Source of the DNA: Pantoea stewartii subsp. stewartii
Lineage (GTDB): Bacteria > Pseudomonadota > Gammaproteobacteria > Enterobacterales > Enterobacteriaceae
Reading direction: 5' to 3'
NCBI RefSeq assembly: GCF_008801695.1
Contig: NZ_VZPF01000035.1
Location: 1 to 47,724 of the forward strand
DNA length: 47,724 nucleotides
The position numbers were made by a program, and so were the translations under genes. Below, piece by piece: positions 15,590 to 23,853 of the stretch (positions are counted from its first letter, which is position 1; each line of letters opens with the position of its first letter). The notes under the pieces were generated by a model. It was given only the letters and a program-made list of their open reading frames with translations. It was not told where the DNA came from and ran no database searches.

Positions 15590-16504
15590 ATGCGTATTTT
15601 ACTGGAAGGTGCGGGTGCAACCGGCGGTTATTTTGGTGCGCGGCTGATGCAGGCCGGGCAGGATGTGACCTTTCTGGTCCGTGAAGGCCGTTTCCGTCAG
15701 TTACAACAAACGGGCCTGGTGCTGCAGACCCCATCAGGGCAGGAAACGCTGCATCCGACGTTGATCACTGCCGACAGGCTGGATACGCATTACGACTTAA
15801 TCATCATCACGGTCAAAAGCACCGGTCTGGATCAGGCCATCCAGGACATTGCGCGGGCTGTCGGTCTGCATACGCTGATCATGCCGATCCTGAATGGCAT
15901 GCGGCATATCAATACGCTGGTCACCCACTTTGGTGCCGACAGGGTGCTCGGTGGGCTGTGCAAAATTAACGCCACGCTGAACGACCAGGGCCATGTGGTG
16001 CAGTTAACGCCTCTGCACCAGATCTGTTACGGCGCGCTGGATGGTAATAATGATGCCCGGCTTCAGCCGGTTGATGTTGCCCTTCGCAGCAGCGTTGTCG
16101 ACACAGTTTTTACCGACAATATTATCGGTGAATTATGGGAAAAATGGCTGCTGCTGAGCACACTCGGCGCCGTGTGCTGCCTGGCGCGGGGGAATACGCA
16201 ACAGGTGCTGAACCAGCCAGGCGGCGAGATGTTGCTTCAGGGCATTTATAGCGAAGTGCTGCAGATTATCTGTGCTGAGGGCTACCAACTGCGCCCGGCC
16301 GTGACCGCCAAAATCTACGCGCTGCTGAACGACCCGTCGACGCCGATGACCTCCTCAATGTATCGTGATTTGACTCAGGGCTTTGCGATTGAAGCCGACC
16401 CGATCATTGGCGACCTGCTGTTACGTGCCAGCCGTCATGGCATCACTGCACCGCTGTTGAACGCGGTCAATGTCAACCTGCAGATCTATCAACAGAACCG
16501 TTAA
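15590..16504 (+). CDS. 2-dehydropantoate 2-reductase-like (PanE/ApbA family) protein
   Basis: A 304-residue protein. The N-terminal Rossmann motif is MRILLEGAGATGGYFGARL, and residues 70-77 (IIITVKST) match the NADP-binding region of ketopantoate reductases. The C-terminal helical domain contains the family-type segment SSMYRDLTQGFAIEADPIIG, a variant of the substrate-binding S(M)xxD motif. It may reduce ketopantoate or another 2-keto acid. The authentic panE is usually elsewhere and this is probably a paralogue. It lies upstream of the LacI-like gene on the same strand, with 92 bases between. Confidence 0.85.
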   Translation: MRILLEGAGATGGYFGARLMQAGQDVTFLVREGRFRQLQQTGLVLQTPSGQETLHPTLITADRLDTHYDLIIITVKSTGLDQAIQDIARAVGLHTLIMPILNGMRHINTLVTHFGADRVLGGLCKINATLNDQGHVVQLTPLHQICYGALDGNNDARLQPVDVALRSSVVDTVFTDNIIGELWEKWLLLSTLGAVCCLARGNTQQVLNQPGGEMLLQGIYSEVLQIICAEGYQLRPAVTAKIYALLNDPSTPMTSSMYRDLTQGFAIEADPIIGDLLLRASRHGITAPLLNAVNVNLQIYQQNR

Positions 16505-16596
16505 ACACGGATGTGATGAGCACGCAGCCACGCCGTTGCACGACGCGTGGGTAACGGAAATTTGTTACACTCGCTGCCTCATCTTTTGGAGGAAGA

Positions 16597-17655
16597 ATGA
16601 CGTCCCGCTCTGTGACCCTTGATGATGTTGCCCAACTTGCGGGCGTTTCCTATCAAACCGTTTCTCGTGTGCTTAACCGCTCTGAGCAGGTTTCTCCCCG
16701 TACCCGCGAAAAAGTGGAAGCGGCGATGCAACAGCTCAACTACGTTCCCAATCGGGTTGCGCAGCAGTTAGCGGGTAAAGCCACGCGGACCCTTGGCCTG
16801 GCCACCAGCAATCTGGCGTTAATGGCCCCAGCGCAGATTGCCTCGGCAATACAGCAGCGCGCCGCCAGAGCCGGCTACCATTTAGTCATTGCCATGGACA
16901 GCGCGGACGATGCCGAAGCCACGGTGAATGAACTGATGGCGCAGCGCGTTGATGCCGTACTGATTAATATGCCGCTTGAGGCCGCCGACGCGGAAAAAAT
17001 CCGTCGTCTGTGTGGCAAAAAACCGGTGCTGTTTCTGGATGCTGAACCGCACGCCGTTGTGTCTCATTGCCAGTACTCCAATGAAAAAGGGGCGCGGGCC
17101 GCGGTTAAGCATCTCGTCGCGCTCGGACATACGCACATCGGCCTGCTGAATGGTCCGGTTCGCTCGGTATCGGCCCGTCAGCGTGAAGCGGTCTGGCGCC
17201 AGGCGCTGGCCGGGCACGGTCTGTCTCCCTGTTGTGTGCTGCGCGGCGACTGGAGTGCCCAGTCGGGCTACCAGGCTATGCTGTCTCAGTTACCGGACGC
17301 GCTGCCCCAGGCGCTGCTGGTAGCGAATGATGAAATGGCGCTGGGTGCCATGCGGGCATTGCATCAGCATGGCGTGGCGATTCCGGCTGAAATCTCCATT
17401 GTCGGCTACGATGACACGGCAGAAAGCGCCTGGTACCAGCCGCCGCTGACCACGATTCGTCAGGATCTCCAGCAACTGGGTGCCACGAGCGTGGAGCAGG
17501 CGCTGGCCGCGCTGCAGGGGGAAGCGGTCGCATCACGGACGCTGGAGCCGGTACTGGTCGTGCGGGAAACCACCGCCGCGCCAGCCAGCAAAGACGCAGA
17601 CTTATCCGCGCTGGCCCGTCAGTTACAGCAGATTGCCCGCAAGCTGTCCCGCTGA
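16597..17655 (+). CDS. LacI-family repressor closely resembling LacI
   Basis: A 352-residue repressor. The recognition helix YQTVSRVLN is the same as the LacI YQTVSR core, followed by the hinge RVAQQLAGKATRTLG. The core keeps SNLALMAPAQI, SVSARQREAVW, GDWSAQSGYQ, ALLVANDEMALGAMRA and VGYDDTAESAWYQPPLTTIRQD, all aligned with lactose-binding positions of E. coli LacI. The C-terminus ends in a leucine-rich helix (LARQLQQIARKL) like the LacI tetramerisation helix. No lacZ or lacY is adjacent, so its targets are elsewhere or gone. GGAGGA precedes the ATG. Confidence 0.9.
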   Translation: MTSRSVTLDDVAQLAGVSYQTVSRVLNRSEQVSPRTREKVEAAMQQLNYVPNRVAQQLAGKATRTLGLATSNLALMAPAQIASAIQQRAARAGYHLVIAMDSADDAEATVNELMAQRVDAVLINMPLEAADAEKIRRLCGKKPVLFLDAEPHAVVSHCQYSNEKGARAAVKHLVALGHTHIGLLNGPVRSVSARQREAVWRQALAGHGLSPCCVLRGDWSAQSGYQAMLSQLPDALPQALLVANDEMALGAMRALHQHGVAIPAEISIVGYDDTAESAWYQPPLTTIRQDLQQLGATSVEQALAALQGEAVASRTLEPVLVVRETTAAPASKDADLSALARQLQQIARKLSR

Positions 17656-17664
17656 TCGCGGACG

Positions 17665-17701
17665 CAAAAAAACCCGCCCAACCGGATGGCTGGAGCGGGC
17701 T
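17665..17701 (-). terminator. Intrinsic terminator between lacI-like gene and yeeX
   Basis: CCCGC and GCGGG arms, with a run of seven T when read on the minus strand, terminate yeeX. On the plus strand the same hairpin may also end the LacI-like transcript. Confidence 0.75.
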
Positions 17702-17727
17702 GGTTATCCGCGATAATACGCGTTGCC

Positions 17728-18054
17728 TTATGGCGTTTTCGTCTCGCCCACGCCCATGGTCTTGAGCTTTTTAGACAGCTCGCGGCGCTCTTTAGACAGG
17801 TCAGCGTTTTTGACGATGTACTCATCCACGCGATCTTCATAGTCAGCACGCATGCTGGCGATGATTTCCTGAATCGCCTCAACGCTCATGCCGGGTTTGA
17901 TGTATTCGCTCAGGTTATCCAGCAGCAGCACACGCTTTTGGTTGTCACGAATTTTCTTCTCATTATCGACGATTTCACGCTGCAGTTTGTTCTTGCGGCG
18001 GAACGTACGGACAAACTCAAGTACGTCCTGAAATGATTGCTTGGCATTTTCCAT
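17728..18054 (-). CDS. yeeX: YeeX, DUF496 family protein
   Basis: A 108-residue, highly charged and mostly helical protein that matches E. coli YeeX closely. It has [20 protein letters not shown], then [20 protein letters not shown], then [12 protein letters not shown]. Residues 18-50 and 70-100 are likely coiled coils. Function is not established; the family is cytoplasmic and conserved in gammaproteobacteria. It sits near yeeA as in E. coli. Confidence 0.93.
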   Translation of the reverse strand: MENAKQSFQDVLEFVRTFRRKNKLQREIVDNEKKIRDNQKRVLLLDNLSEYIKPGMSVEAIQEIIASMRADYEDRVDEYIVKNADLSKERRELSKKLKTMGVGETKTP

Positions 18055-18214
18055 GATGGCACCTTTCTTTAAGCCTGCTAAAGCAGGGAGAGAGTCAAAA
18101 CGATCAGCTTAGCGGCCAGCCAGCCTTGTGGGCAATTCTCACAGCTAAATTCGGACTGGCTCTTATCTTAGCGCAAAAAAACCGGGTTTCGCATTAAGTC
18201 ATTGTCTGAGGTGA

Positions 18215-19270
18215 TTATTTACGCAGCGCCAGGCGCATCAAATCCGTCATGCGTTCCAGTTGCTTCGCCAGCTCCAGACTCAGCCAGACATAGCCATAAA
18301 TCGGCGCTTCTTCCAGACGGTCACTCCCGTCAGCGATCAACTGCTTAAGCTCTTTGACGATTTCCGTTAACTCATGATTGGCCGCGATGATGTCGTAGGT
18401 TTCCCCCTTCACAGCCATGACCGATAAGGTTCGCAGCGCGTTTTCGGTCATCTCCTGCGTGCGGCGTAACGTCGGAGCATTCAGCATGATCAGATGACTT
18501 TCGCGTGATGCCCACCAGGCATTAATTTGCATCTCAATGGTGTACACCATATTACGGTTCAACGTCTGTATCGCTTCAAACACTGATTTTGGGATGAGGG
18601 TTTCTTTACTGGACGGCTCCAGCAGGGCACGCATTTTCACCACGCTGGTGAGCAGTTTGCCCAGCGGTTTGTTCAGCCGGGGCTTTTCCACGAGGTTGGC
18701 GGAAAACCCTGCATGGTAGATTTTGGCCATTTCTGCCAGCGTATCTGACAGCTGAATACGCCAGTGAATATACGCACGCTGCGCCCATATGGCCGTAAAT
18801 AACAGCGCCAGTAACGATCCTAAAATGACATCGCCACCGCGCCACATCGCCACGGTGAAATCCCCCATTGGCGCGCCTACAACCACGCACAGCGTGATGC
18901 CAATCAGCAATGCCATGTAAGGGTGTTTCCCCAGCGTCAGATAGCCGCTGATAAACATGATCACTGCGCACCATGCCAGCATGCCGGGCAGCGAAATCAT
19001 CTCCAGCCTGAGGGCGATAAAACCAGAGATTGACCCGGCAATCGTTCCGCCAATGCGTTGAATGGCGCGCGGGAAGACGTTTCCCCAGGTTGAGATCGGC
19101 CCCATCACCACAACCAGGGTAATCAGAGGCCAGGTGCCTTCGGGAATGCCCGTGACGCGGACAAGCAGAAACGCACACAGAAACGCCACTGCGATGCGTA
19201 ACCCGTGCACGCTGCGGTAATGACGATATAACCAGAATTCCAGATTTGAGATGGGTTTATCAGAGCGCAA
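18215..19270 (-). CDS. yeeA: YeeA, FUSC-type inner membrane protein
   Basis: A 351-residue protein. Six hydrophobic segments cover residues about 23-160, including GTWPLITLVVVMGPISTWGN and GDVILGSLLALLFTAIWAQR, typical of the FUSC (fusaric acid resistance/AaeB-like) membrane domain. A C-terminal cytoplasmic helical part follows (HWRIQLSDTLAEMAKIYHAG onward). It corresponds to E. coli YeeA by sequence and position. Transport of aromatic acids is a family inference, not shown. Confidence 0.92.
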   Translation of the reverse strand: MRSDKPISNLEFWLYRHYRSVHGLRIAVAFLCAFLLVRVTGIPEGTWPLITLVVVMGPISTWGNVFPRAIQRIGGTIAGSISGFIALRLEMISLPGMLAWCAVIMFISGYLTLGKHPYMALLIGITLCVVVGAPMGDFTVAMWRGGDVILGSLLALLFTAIWAQRAYIHWRIQLSDTLAEMAKIYHAGFSANLVEKPRLNKPLGKLLTSVVKMRALLEPSSKETLIPKSVFEAIQTLNRNMVYTIEMQINAWWASRESHLIMLNAPTLRRTQEMTENALRTLSVMAVKGETYDIIAANHELTEIVKELKQLIADGSDRLEEAPIYGYVWLSLELAKQLERMTDLMRLALRK

Positions 19271-19479
19271 AGTCGCTTGTCCGCTGGTAAAAAAATGATT
19301 CTACGCGTCGCGCCCTGCCGATCCTGGCGCGCCGTCAATGTTTTCGCTTGTACAGCGTTGAGCGGACCATTATCAACAACCCTGCCCCGGAAATCAGCAA
19401 AATTCACCACGACGACAACACATGACGCACGATAGCGGGTTCATCCCTGCCCCGCGAAGGCGAAGCAGGGACGTAACGA

Positions 19480-20640
19480 TTAGAACTTGCGTTTCAGGTA
19501 GTCCGTGATGCGGCTCACTACGCCCGCCTCGTTAACGGCGGTGAGTGCCACCAGCGGATAGCTGGCGATCTGCTTGTCCTTGTCCATCACCTGGATTTCA
19601 CCAATATTCTCATTGGCTTTAAGTGGCGCTTCCAGGTCGGTACGGTTGATCACGTATTTGGCTTTGACGTTCGGGATTTCGCTGCGCGGCAGTGACAGAT
19701 AAACATCGTATGCCGTGCCCACGTCAACCTGGTGCGGATTACCGTACCAGACATGTTCACTGCCAATTTTCTTACCGGCATGGAACAGTTGTACGGTATC
19801 AAACGTATTCTGGCCCCAGACCAGCAGCTTGCGCGCCTGCTCTTCACGCCCTTTCGCACTTTTCCCGCCCATGATGACGGCAATCAGGCGGTGCTGACCC
19901 ACAATGTTGGAGGCAATGATATTGAAACCCGCCGTTTCAGTATGGTCCGTTTTCAGGCCATCGACGTGCAGGTTGTTGTCCCACAGCAGGCCGTTACGGT
20001 TGTTCTGGGTAATGCCGTTCCAAGTGAGGTTTTTTTCACGGTACATGGCATAGAAATCGGGCTCGCCATCAATAATGGCGCGCGACAGTTTTGCCATATC
20101 CAGTGCGCTGGAATATTGCCCCGGCGCATCCAGACCGTGTACGGTTTCGAAATGGGTATTCGTCAGCCCCAGTTTCTCCACGTAGTGGTTCATTAACTTA
20201 ACAAAGTTGTCCTGGCTACCGGCCACGTAATCCGCCAGCGCAACGCAGGCGTCATTGCCTGAATCAATGATCACGCCGCGGCTGAGATCACGCACGCTTA
20301 ACTTATCACCGGGCTTAAGAAACATCAGTGAGGAGCCTTTAAAGACCGGATTGCCTGCTGCCCAAGCATCTTTTCCCACCGTCACCATGTCGTCGCGGGT
20401 AATTTTCTTTTGGTCGATCGCGCGGTCGACCACATAGCCGGTCATCAGCTTGGTCAGACTGGCGGGATTCCGGCGCTCGTCGGGATTGCCCGCGGTCAGC
20501 ACCTGCCCCGTGGTGGCGTCCATCAGCACCCAGGAGGCTGCATCAATCGCCGGTGGCGTCACAGGAAATGGCATATCGTCGGCCTGCGCCAGCGAAGCCC
20601 AAAAAACAGTTACGGTAATTAACAGACGCCTTTTCAACAC
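19480..20640 (-). CDS. dacD: D-alanyl-D-alanine carboxypeptidase DacD (PBP6b)
   Basis: About 386 residues. A signal peptide (RRLLITVTVFWASLAQA) leads into a PBP5-type S11 peptidase with SxxK as SLTK in RNPASLTKLMTGY, SxN as SGN in IIDSGNDACVALADY, and KTG-like KTD in HVDGLKTDHTETAGF. The C-terminal beta domain and an amphipathic anchor helix (VVSRITDYLKRKF) follow. It trims the terminal D-Ala from peptidoglycan stem peptides in the periplasm. The start is GTG at 20640 behind AAGGA, or TTG one codon later; no ATG fits. KTD in place of KTG is notable but occurs in this subfamily. Confidence 0.92.
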   Translation of the reverse strand: MLKRRLLITVTVFWASLAQADDMPFPVTPPAIDAASWVLMDATTGQVLTAGNPDERRNPASLTKLMTGYVVDRAIDQKKITRDDMVTVGKDAWAAGNPVFKGSSLMFLKPGDKLSVRDLSRGVIIDSGNDACVALADYVAGSQDNFVKLMNHYVEKLGLTNTHFETVHGLDAPGQYSSALDMAKLSRAIIDGEPDFYAMYREKNLTWNGITQNNRNGLLWDNNLHVDGLKTDHTETAGFNIIASNIVGQHRLIAVIMGGKSAKGREEQARKLLVWGQNTFDTVQLFHAGKKIGSEHVWYGNPHQVDVGTAYDVYLSLPRSEIPNVKAKYVINRTDLEAPLKANENIGEIQVMDKDKQIASYPLVALTAVNEAGVVSRITDYLKRKF

Positions 20641-21603
20641 TTCATCCTTAGTTGAGCAAGTAAAACGGACATGAACAGCGGGACGTTTTACGGCAAAACC
20701 CTTAATAAGGTTTAAATAAATTGAAAAAAAGTATGAACTGCTGCGCACCATTCAACAGCCTGCGCCCTGGCAGTTGTACTCAGGCACGCAGACGACTATC
20801 CTGAACGTTGATTTTTTGCAGACAGGACAGCGACGTGCCCGCCTCTGAATTCACTTTTAGGTTGAGGGAAATGCTTCGCGCTCCGGGAAGAGTTCGCCCG
20901 CTGTGTCCCCCTCTGACGAATGTTTAAGGGCGACGTTAAATACTTACTGGAGGTACGAGCTTTGCGCTGTCAGGTCTTTCGTTGAGGTCATATCCCTGGC
21001 ATGAAGTTTCTTACTGACGCGCCATGCATCGTTAACCCGCCCCGGCCGTTTCTTTGCCGATCAGTATTTGATAAATCGTGGACACCCTGGGTTTGAGTCT
21101 ACTTTTTAGCGGTATGGTTAGCTCTGCGCCAGTATTTTGGTCTGAACGTCATCATCAGGAATCAGGCAGATGTCTTTCTTAATTCTGTTTCGGAATCTAC
21201 GCCCTGACTCCATCAAGGAAGGTAAACCGTTGCATAACCCTCATCGTTTTAAATGCCCCGTCAGCTGAACATCACCATGTAAAGGATGATACAAGCATAT
21301 GATCTTTTACACACCGTCACGCTTTGTGAAGAAATGCGCCCGTCGTGACCGTCAGAGTCTGCCGTTACGAACCGACCGGAAGCGGATTTATCCTCTGTGC
21401 CACCGCGTTTTGTGCCACTCAACATCATCCTGATTTTGTTACACAGAAAAATCGCTTCAGTAATAAATATTGAATGAAATAACCTTTAAAGACAATGAAC
21501 CGACTCTGGCAAAAGCCAACACATGATTTAGATCAAGCCGCTATGGTGGAGAGATTTGTAGAGTCAGTGAAATTTAATCATTTTCGCGTGAGTACTTTTG
21601 CTT
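20641..21603. other. Gene-poor stretch upstream of dacD
   Basis: About 960 bases without a gene I can support on either strand. In E. coli dacD and sbcB are adjacent, so this is inserted or decayed DNA. A 23-base stretch at about 21439 (containing ACACAGAAAAATCG) recurs with changes near 23701, hinting at remnants of one older sequence on both sides of the small-gene cluster. Confidence 0.5.
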
Positions 21604-21776
21604 GGCTTTGTTGAATAATAGGTAATCATTCTGTTTTGTCTGCACTGTTTTGGTAGAAAACGCTGATGCCAGACAGAACACCGTCATACGCAAGCATGTA
21701 ATGCATTGATTTTATGTTATCTGAAACAACCGTTTTCATAGTACCACAGCATAAAATCCATTTATTCAACAAAGCC
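21604..21776 (-). mobile_element. 173-bp IS903-type MITE, copy 4
   Basis: Inverted relative to copies 2, 3, 5 and 6. It has perfect 9-bp duplications CTTTTGCTT on both sides and intact terminal repeats. It lies in non-coding DNA about 115 bases before the AT-rich small-gene cluster. Confidence 0.93.
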
Positions 21777-21890
21777 CTTTTGCTTTAAAAATCCATCCGC
21801 TTACTTAACAGACTAATAATTACACACCAATATGAAGTTTTCATTAACCTCGCAGCAGATCATTAAGGCGAGCGGTTAATACGAACATCA

Positions 21891-22106
21891 ATGGACATCG
21901 AAAAGGACAAGGAAATGTATTACAGGGATGAGATAATAAATTATTTGCAAGCTAATAACATATTAGCCTCTAAATTAGATCGTGCGTTAACAGGTGTGAT
22001 GGATTCTGTTTCAAAGCAGATTAATACGATTGGCGCAGGTGCCAAAAGGGCAATTTATTACACATCGTGCTTTACTCAGCAATACCAGGATGTGTGTAAA
22101 AAATAG
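21891..22106 (+). CDS. Small unknown protein, AT-rich cluster gene 1
   Basis: A 71-residue ORF beginning MDIEKDKEMYYRDEIINYLQ, with an alternative ATG at residue 9 behind AAGGAAATG. It is helical, and includes a weakly hydrophobic glycine-containing stretch (INTIGAGAKRAIYY). It stops at TAG; the next open frame begins 17 bases later in a different frame. The two may be one gene broken by more than one change, or separate genes. AT-rich composition sets it apart from the flanking core genes. No family is recognised. Confidence 0.45.
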   Translation: MDIEKDKEMYYRDEIINYLQANNILASKLDRALTGVMDSVSKQINTIGAGAKRAIYYTSCFTQQYQDVCKK

Positions 22107-22251
22107 CGGAATGAAGATGTAAGATTTACTAAAGGTCTCTATCATTTTTTTACAGCATGAAGAGGTTATTCATAAGATATTTTATTTTTATTTTGAGGAG
22201 ATACTCAAGCAAAAAACACCCGATCAAATAGAATGTATTAGAGAAATTCTA

Positions 22252-22608
22252 ATGACTGTTAATATTTATATCGCAGCAAACTCTTTAACTAAATCTGGAT
22301 TTGCTTTTGCAGTGGCAACATGTGTTTCAATCGGCTTGAATCTGAGTCTTAACATGGGCGCTATTGCTGGTCGTACAGCGAGTGTAGTAGTAGCATATGC
22401 GGGAATGTATGGCATTATGCAGAAGGCCGCAGAGAGTGCTGACCGTCTTCGAATGAGCTATCCAGCATTCTTTTCGACGCTATATGCTAATGAGCTTGAG
22501 ATGCTCTACTTTCTGGTTGAGCCCTTATTTATCCGTGCCGACGCGTTCCAGGCTCAACGGGCATCAGAGGCAGATATTGCTAATATCATTGAAAGGATGA
22601 TTAGGTAG
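22252..22608 (+). CDS. Hydrophobic unknown protein, AT-rich cluster gene 2
   Basis: 118 residues from the first ATG. The same frame is open upstream to 22123 and adds about 43 residues (including IFLQHEEVIHKIFYFYFEE) without an ATG. Residues about 10-55 form a long Gly/Ala/Val-rich hydrophobic region (GFAFAVATCVSIGLNLSLNM, then GRTASVVVAYAGMYGI), like a membrane hairpin. An amphipathic helical C-terminus follows. It could be the main part of a membrane-active toxin, but that is inference. It is closely followed by a two-helix membrane protein gene. Confidence 0.55.
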   Translation: MTVNIYIAANSLTKSGFAFAVATCVSIGLNLSLNMGAIAGRTASVVVAYAGMYGIMQKAAESADRLRMSYPAFFSTLYANELEMLYFLVEPLFIRADAFQAQRASEADIANIIERMIR

Positions 22609-22610
22609 CC

Positions 22611-22799
22611 ATGATGTCATTTATTAAGAAAACTTTTCTGTGGCTGTTTCAACAGCTGTTTTCGCTTCATGCACCACCCGCTTGCGTTCTAATATTTGCA
22701 GTTGTTTTCTTCCAGATATTTCCTGATGGACCTCTATGGCCTGTGGGTATTTTCGCTATATTCATCATTTTTATCTTTATGAAGTATTTTAAATGGTAA
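22611..22799 (+). CDS. Small membrane protein, AT-rich cluster gene 3
   Basis: A 62-residue protein with two transmembrane helices (around residues 20-36 and 42-58: ACVLIFAVVFFQIF and GIFAIFIIFIFMKYF). Its ATG lies two bases after the previous stop, so the two genes are almost certainly co-translated. A small membrane protein next to a possible membrane-active toxin is what an immunity protein would look like. No known family is recognised, and other roles are equally open. Confidence 0.55.
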   Translation: MMSFIKKTFLWLFQQLFSLHAPPACVLIFAVVFFQIFPDGPLWPVGIFAIFIIFIFMKYFKW

Positions 22800-23027
22800 T
22801 TTTTTCATGACAAGGAAGTGAGACATCTGTTCACATGCACTTGTGTCTTGAAGATGAAAGTTTTAGCGTAAATGCCTGGCATCAATAATTCAACGGGTTA
22901 CTCGGCAACCCAACAACCATACGTTAATATGAACAAAAGTTTCTCATTTAAAAACAAAATAAACAGTCAATTGCAATACATAAAAACATCCCTTATGGCT
23001 GTGAATGTTCATGTTGCAGCCAGTTAT

Positions 23028-23200
23028 GGCTTTGTTGAATAAATGGATTTTATGCTGTGGTACTATGAAAACGGTTGTTTCAGATAACATAAAATCAATG
23101 CATTACATGCTTGCGTATGACGGTGTTCTGTCTGGCATCAGCGTTTTCTACCAAAACAGTGCAGACAAAACAGAATGATTACCTATTATTCAACAAAGCC
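23028..23200 (+). mobile_element. 173-bp IS903-type MITE, copy 5
   Basis: Full length with both terminal repeats. Left flank GCCAGTTAT and right flank AGGGAAATA do not match, so the original duplication is lost, probably by recombination or deletion on one side. It lies between the AT-rich small genes and a decayed stretch before sbcB. Confidence 0.92.
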
Positions 23201-23853
23201 AGGGAAATATTATCTTCCGCGACGCATGGAACGATCGCGCGACGGCTTAAACGACCTGCTGGTCTGCGATGGAGCCAGAAGCATTGTTGTCGTAAGCCTG
23301 TAACGACGCGGGCACGCGTTCGCGTCTCTTCTGCGCCAGTTGATTAATCTTATCAGCGTATGAGCATACCAACGGACGAGACAAGGCATTCGGCTATGAC
23401 CCCAACCGGCCGCCAGAATAATTGCACACAAACGCGGCGTCCAGCGTTTAACTGTCATCACAAGGCAATAAATACGGCACGTTGCTTTCCATAAGCGGCA
23501 CGTCCTGGTATGAGACCGCCTCCCTGCATGATGTCCTTTCCCTTACCATTGGCAATTCTGAAACCATACCGAAAACGAATCACGGTTTTAATGAAATGCG
23601 TGTACCCTGGCCGCCGGTATCTGCAACTTTAGATGGGCCGGAATATGCTTTACCCTGTATGGAACACAGTCTTATGTCACTTAAATCAAAATATGTTTGG
23701 TACACAGAAAAATCGGCTCGGTACAACACAGGATATGAAAAATTTAAACGACGGCGAACCGGTGGTGGCCAAAGTGAACAAGCAAAGGAAAAAAATCGAT
23801 AATTATCTTTTTATTTCATATAATTAATGAACATACATGAATGGTAATGAACA
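23201..23853. other. Decayed stretch upstream of sbcB
   Basis: About 650 bases with short fragments of open frame interrupted by stops, such as one encoding AYEHTNGRDKAFGYDPN, vaguely like a YD-repeat. I could not assemble a credible gene on either strand. The GC-rich first half and AT-rich second half suggest stitched fragments of different origin. Confidence 0.4.

Noticed and set aside
21604..23200. MITE copies 4 and 5 as a composite transposon around the AT-rich cluster
   Set aside because: Copy 4 has its own perfect duplication, and the outer flanks CTTTTGCTT and AGGGAAATA do not match, so there is no sign the pair moved as a unit.
23210..23461. Rhs/YD-repeat remnant before sbcB
   Set aside because: One short frame vaguely resembles YD repeats, but stops interrupt all frames and no second repeat could be aligned, so I only note the stretch as decayed.
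23482..23827. Open frames of 64 and 106 codons upstream of sbcB
   Set aside because: They overlap each other in different frames, lack ribosome sites, and resemble nothing known.
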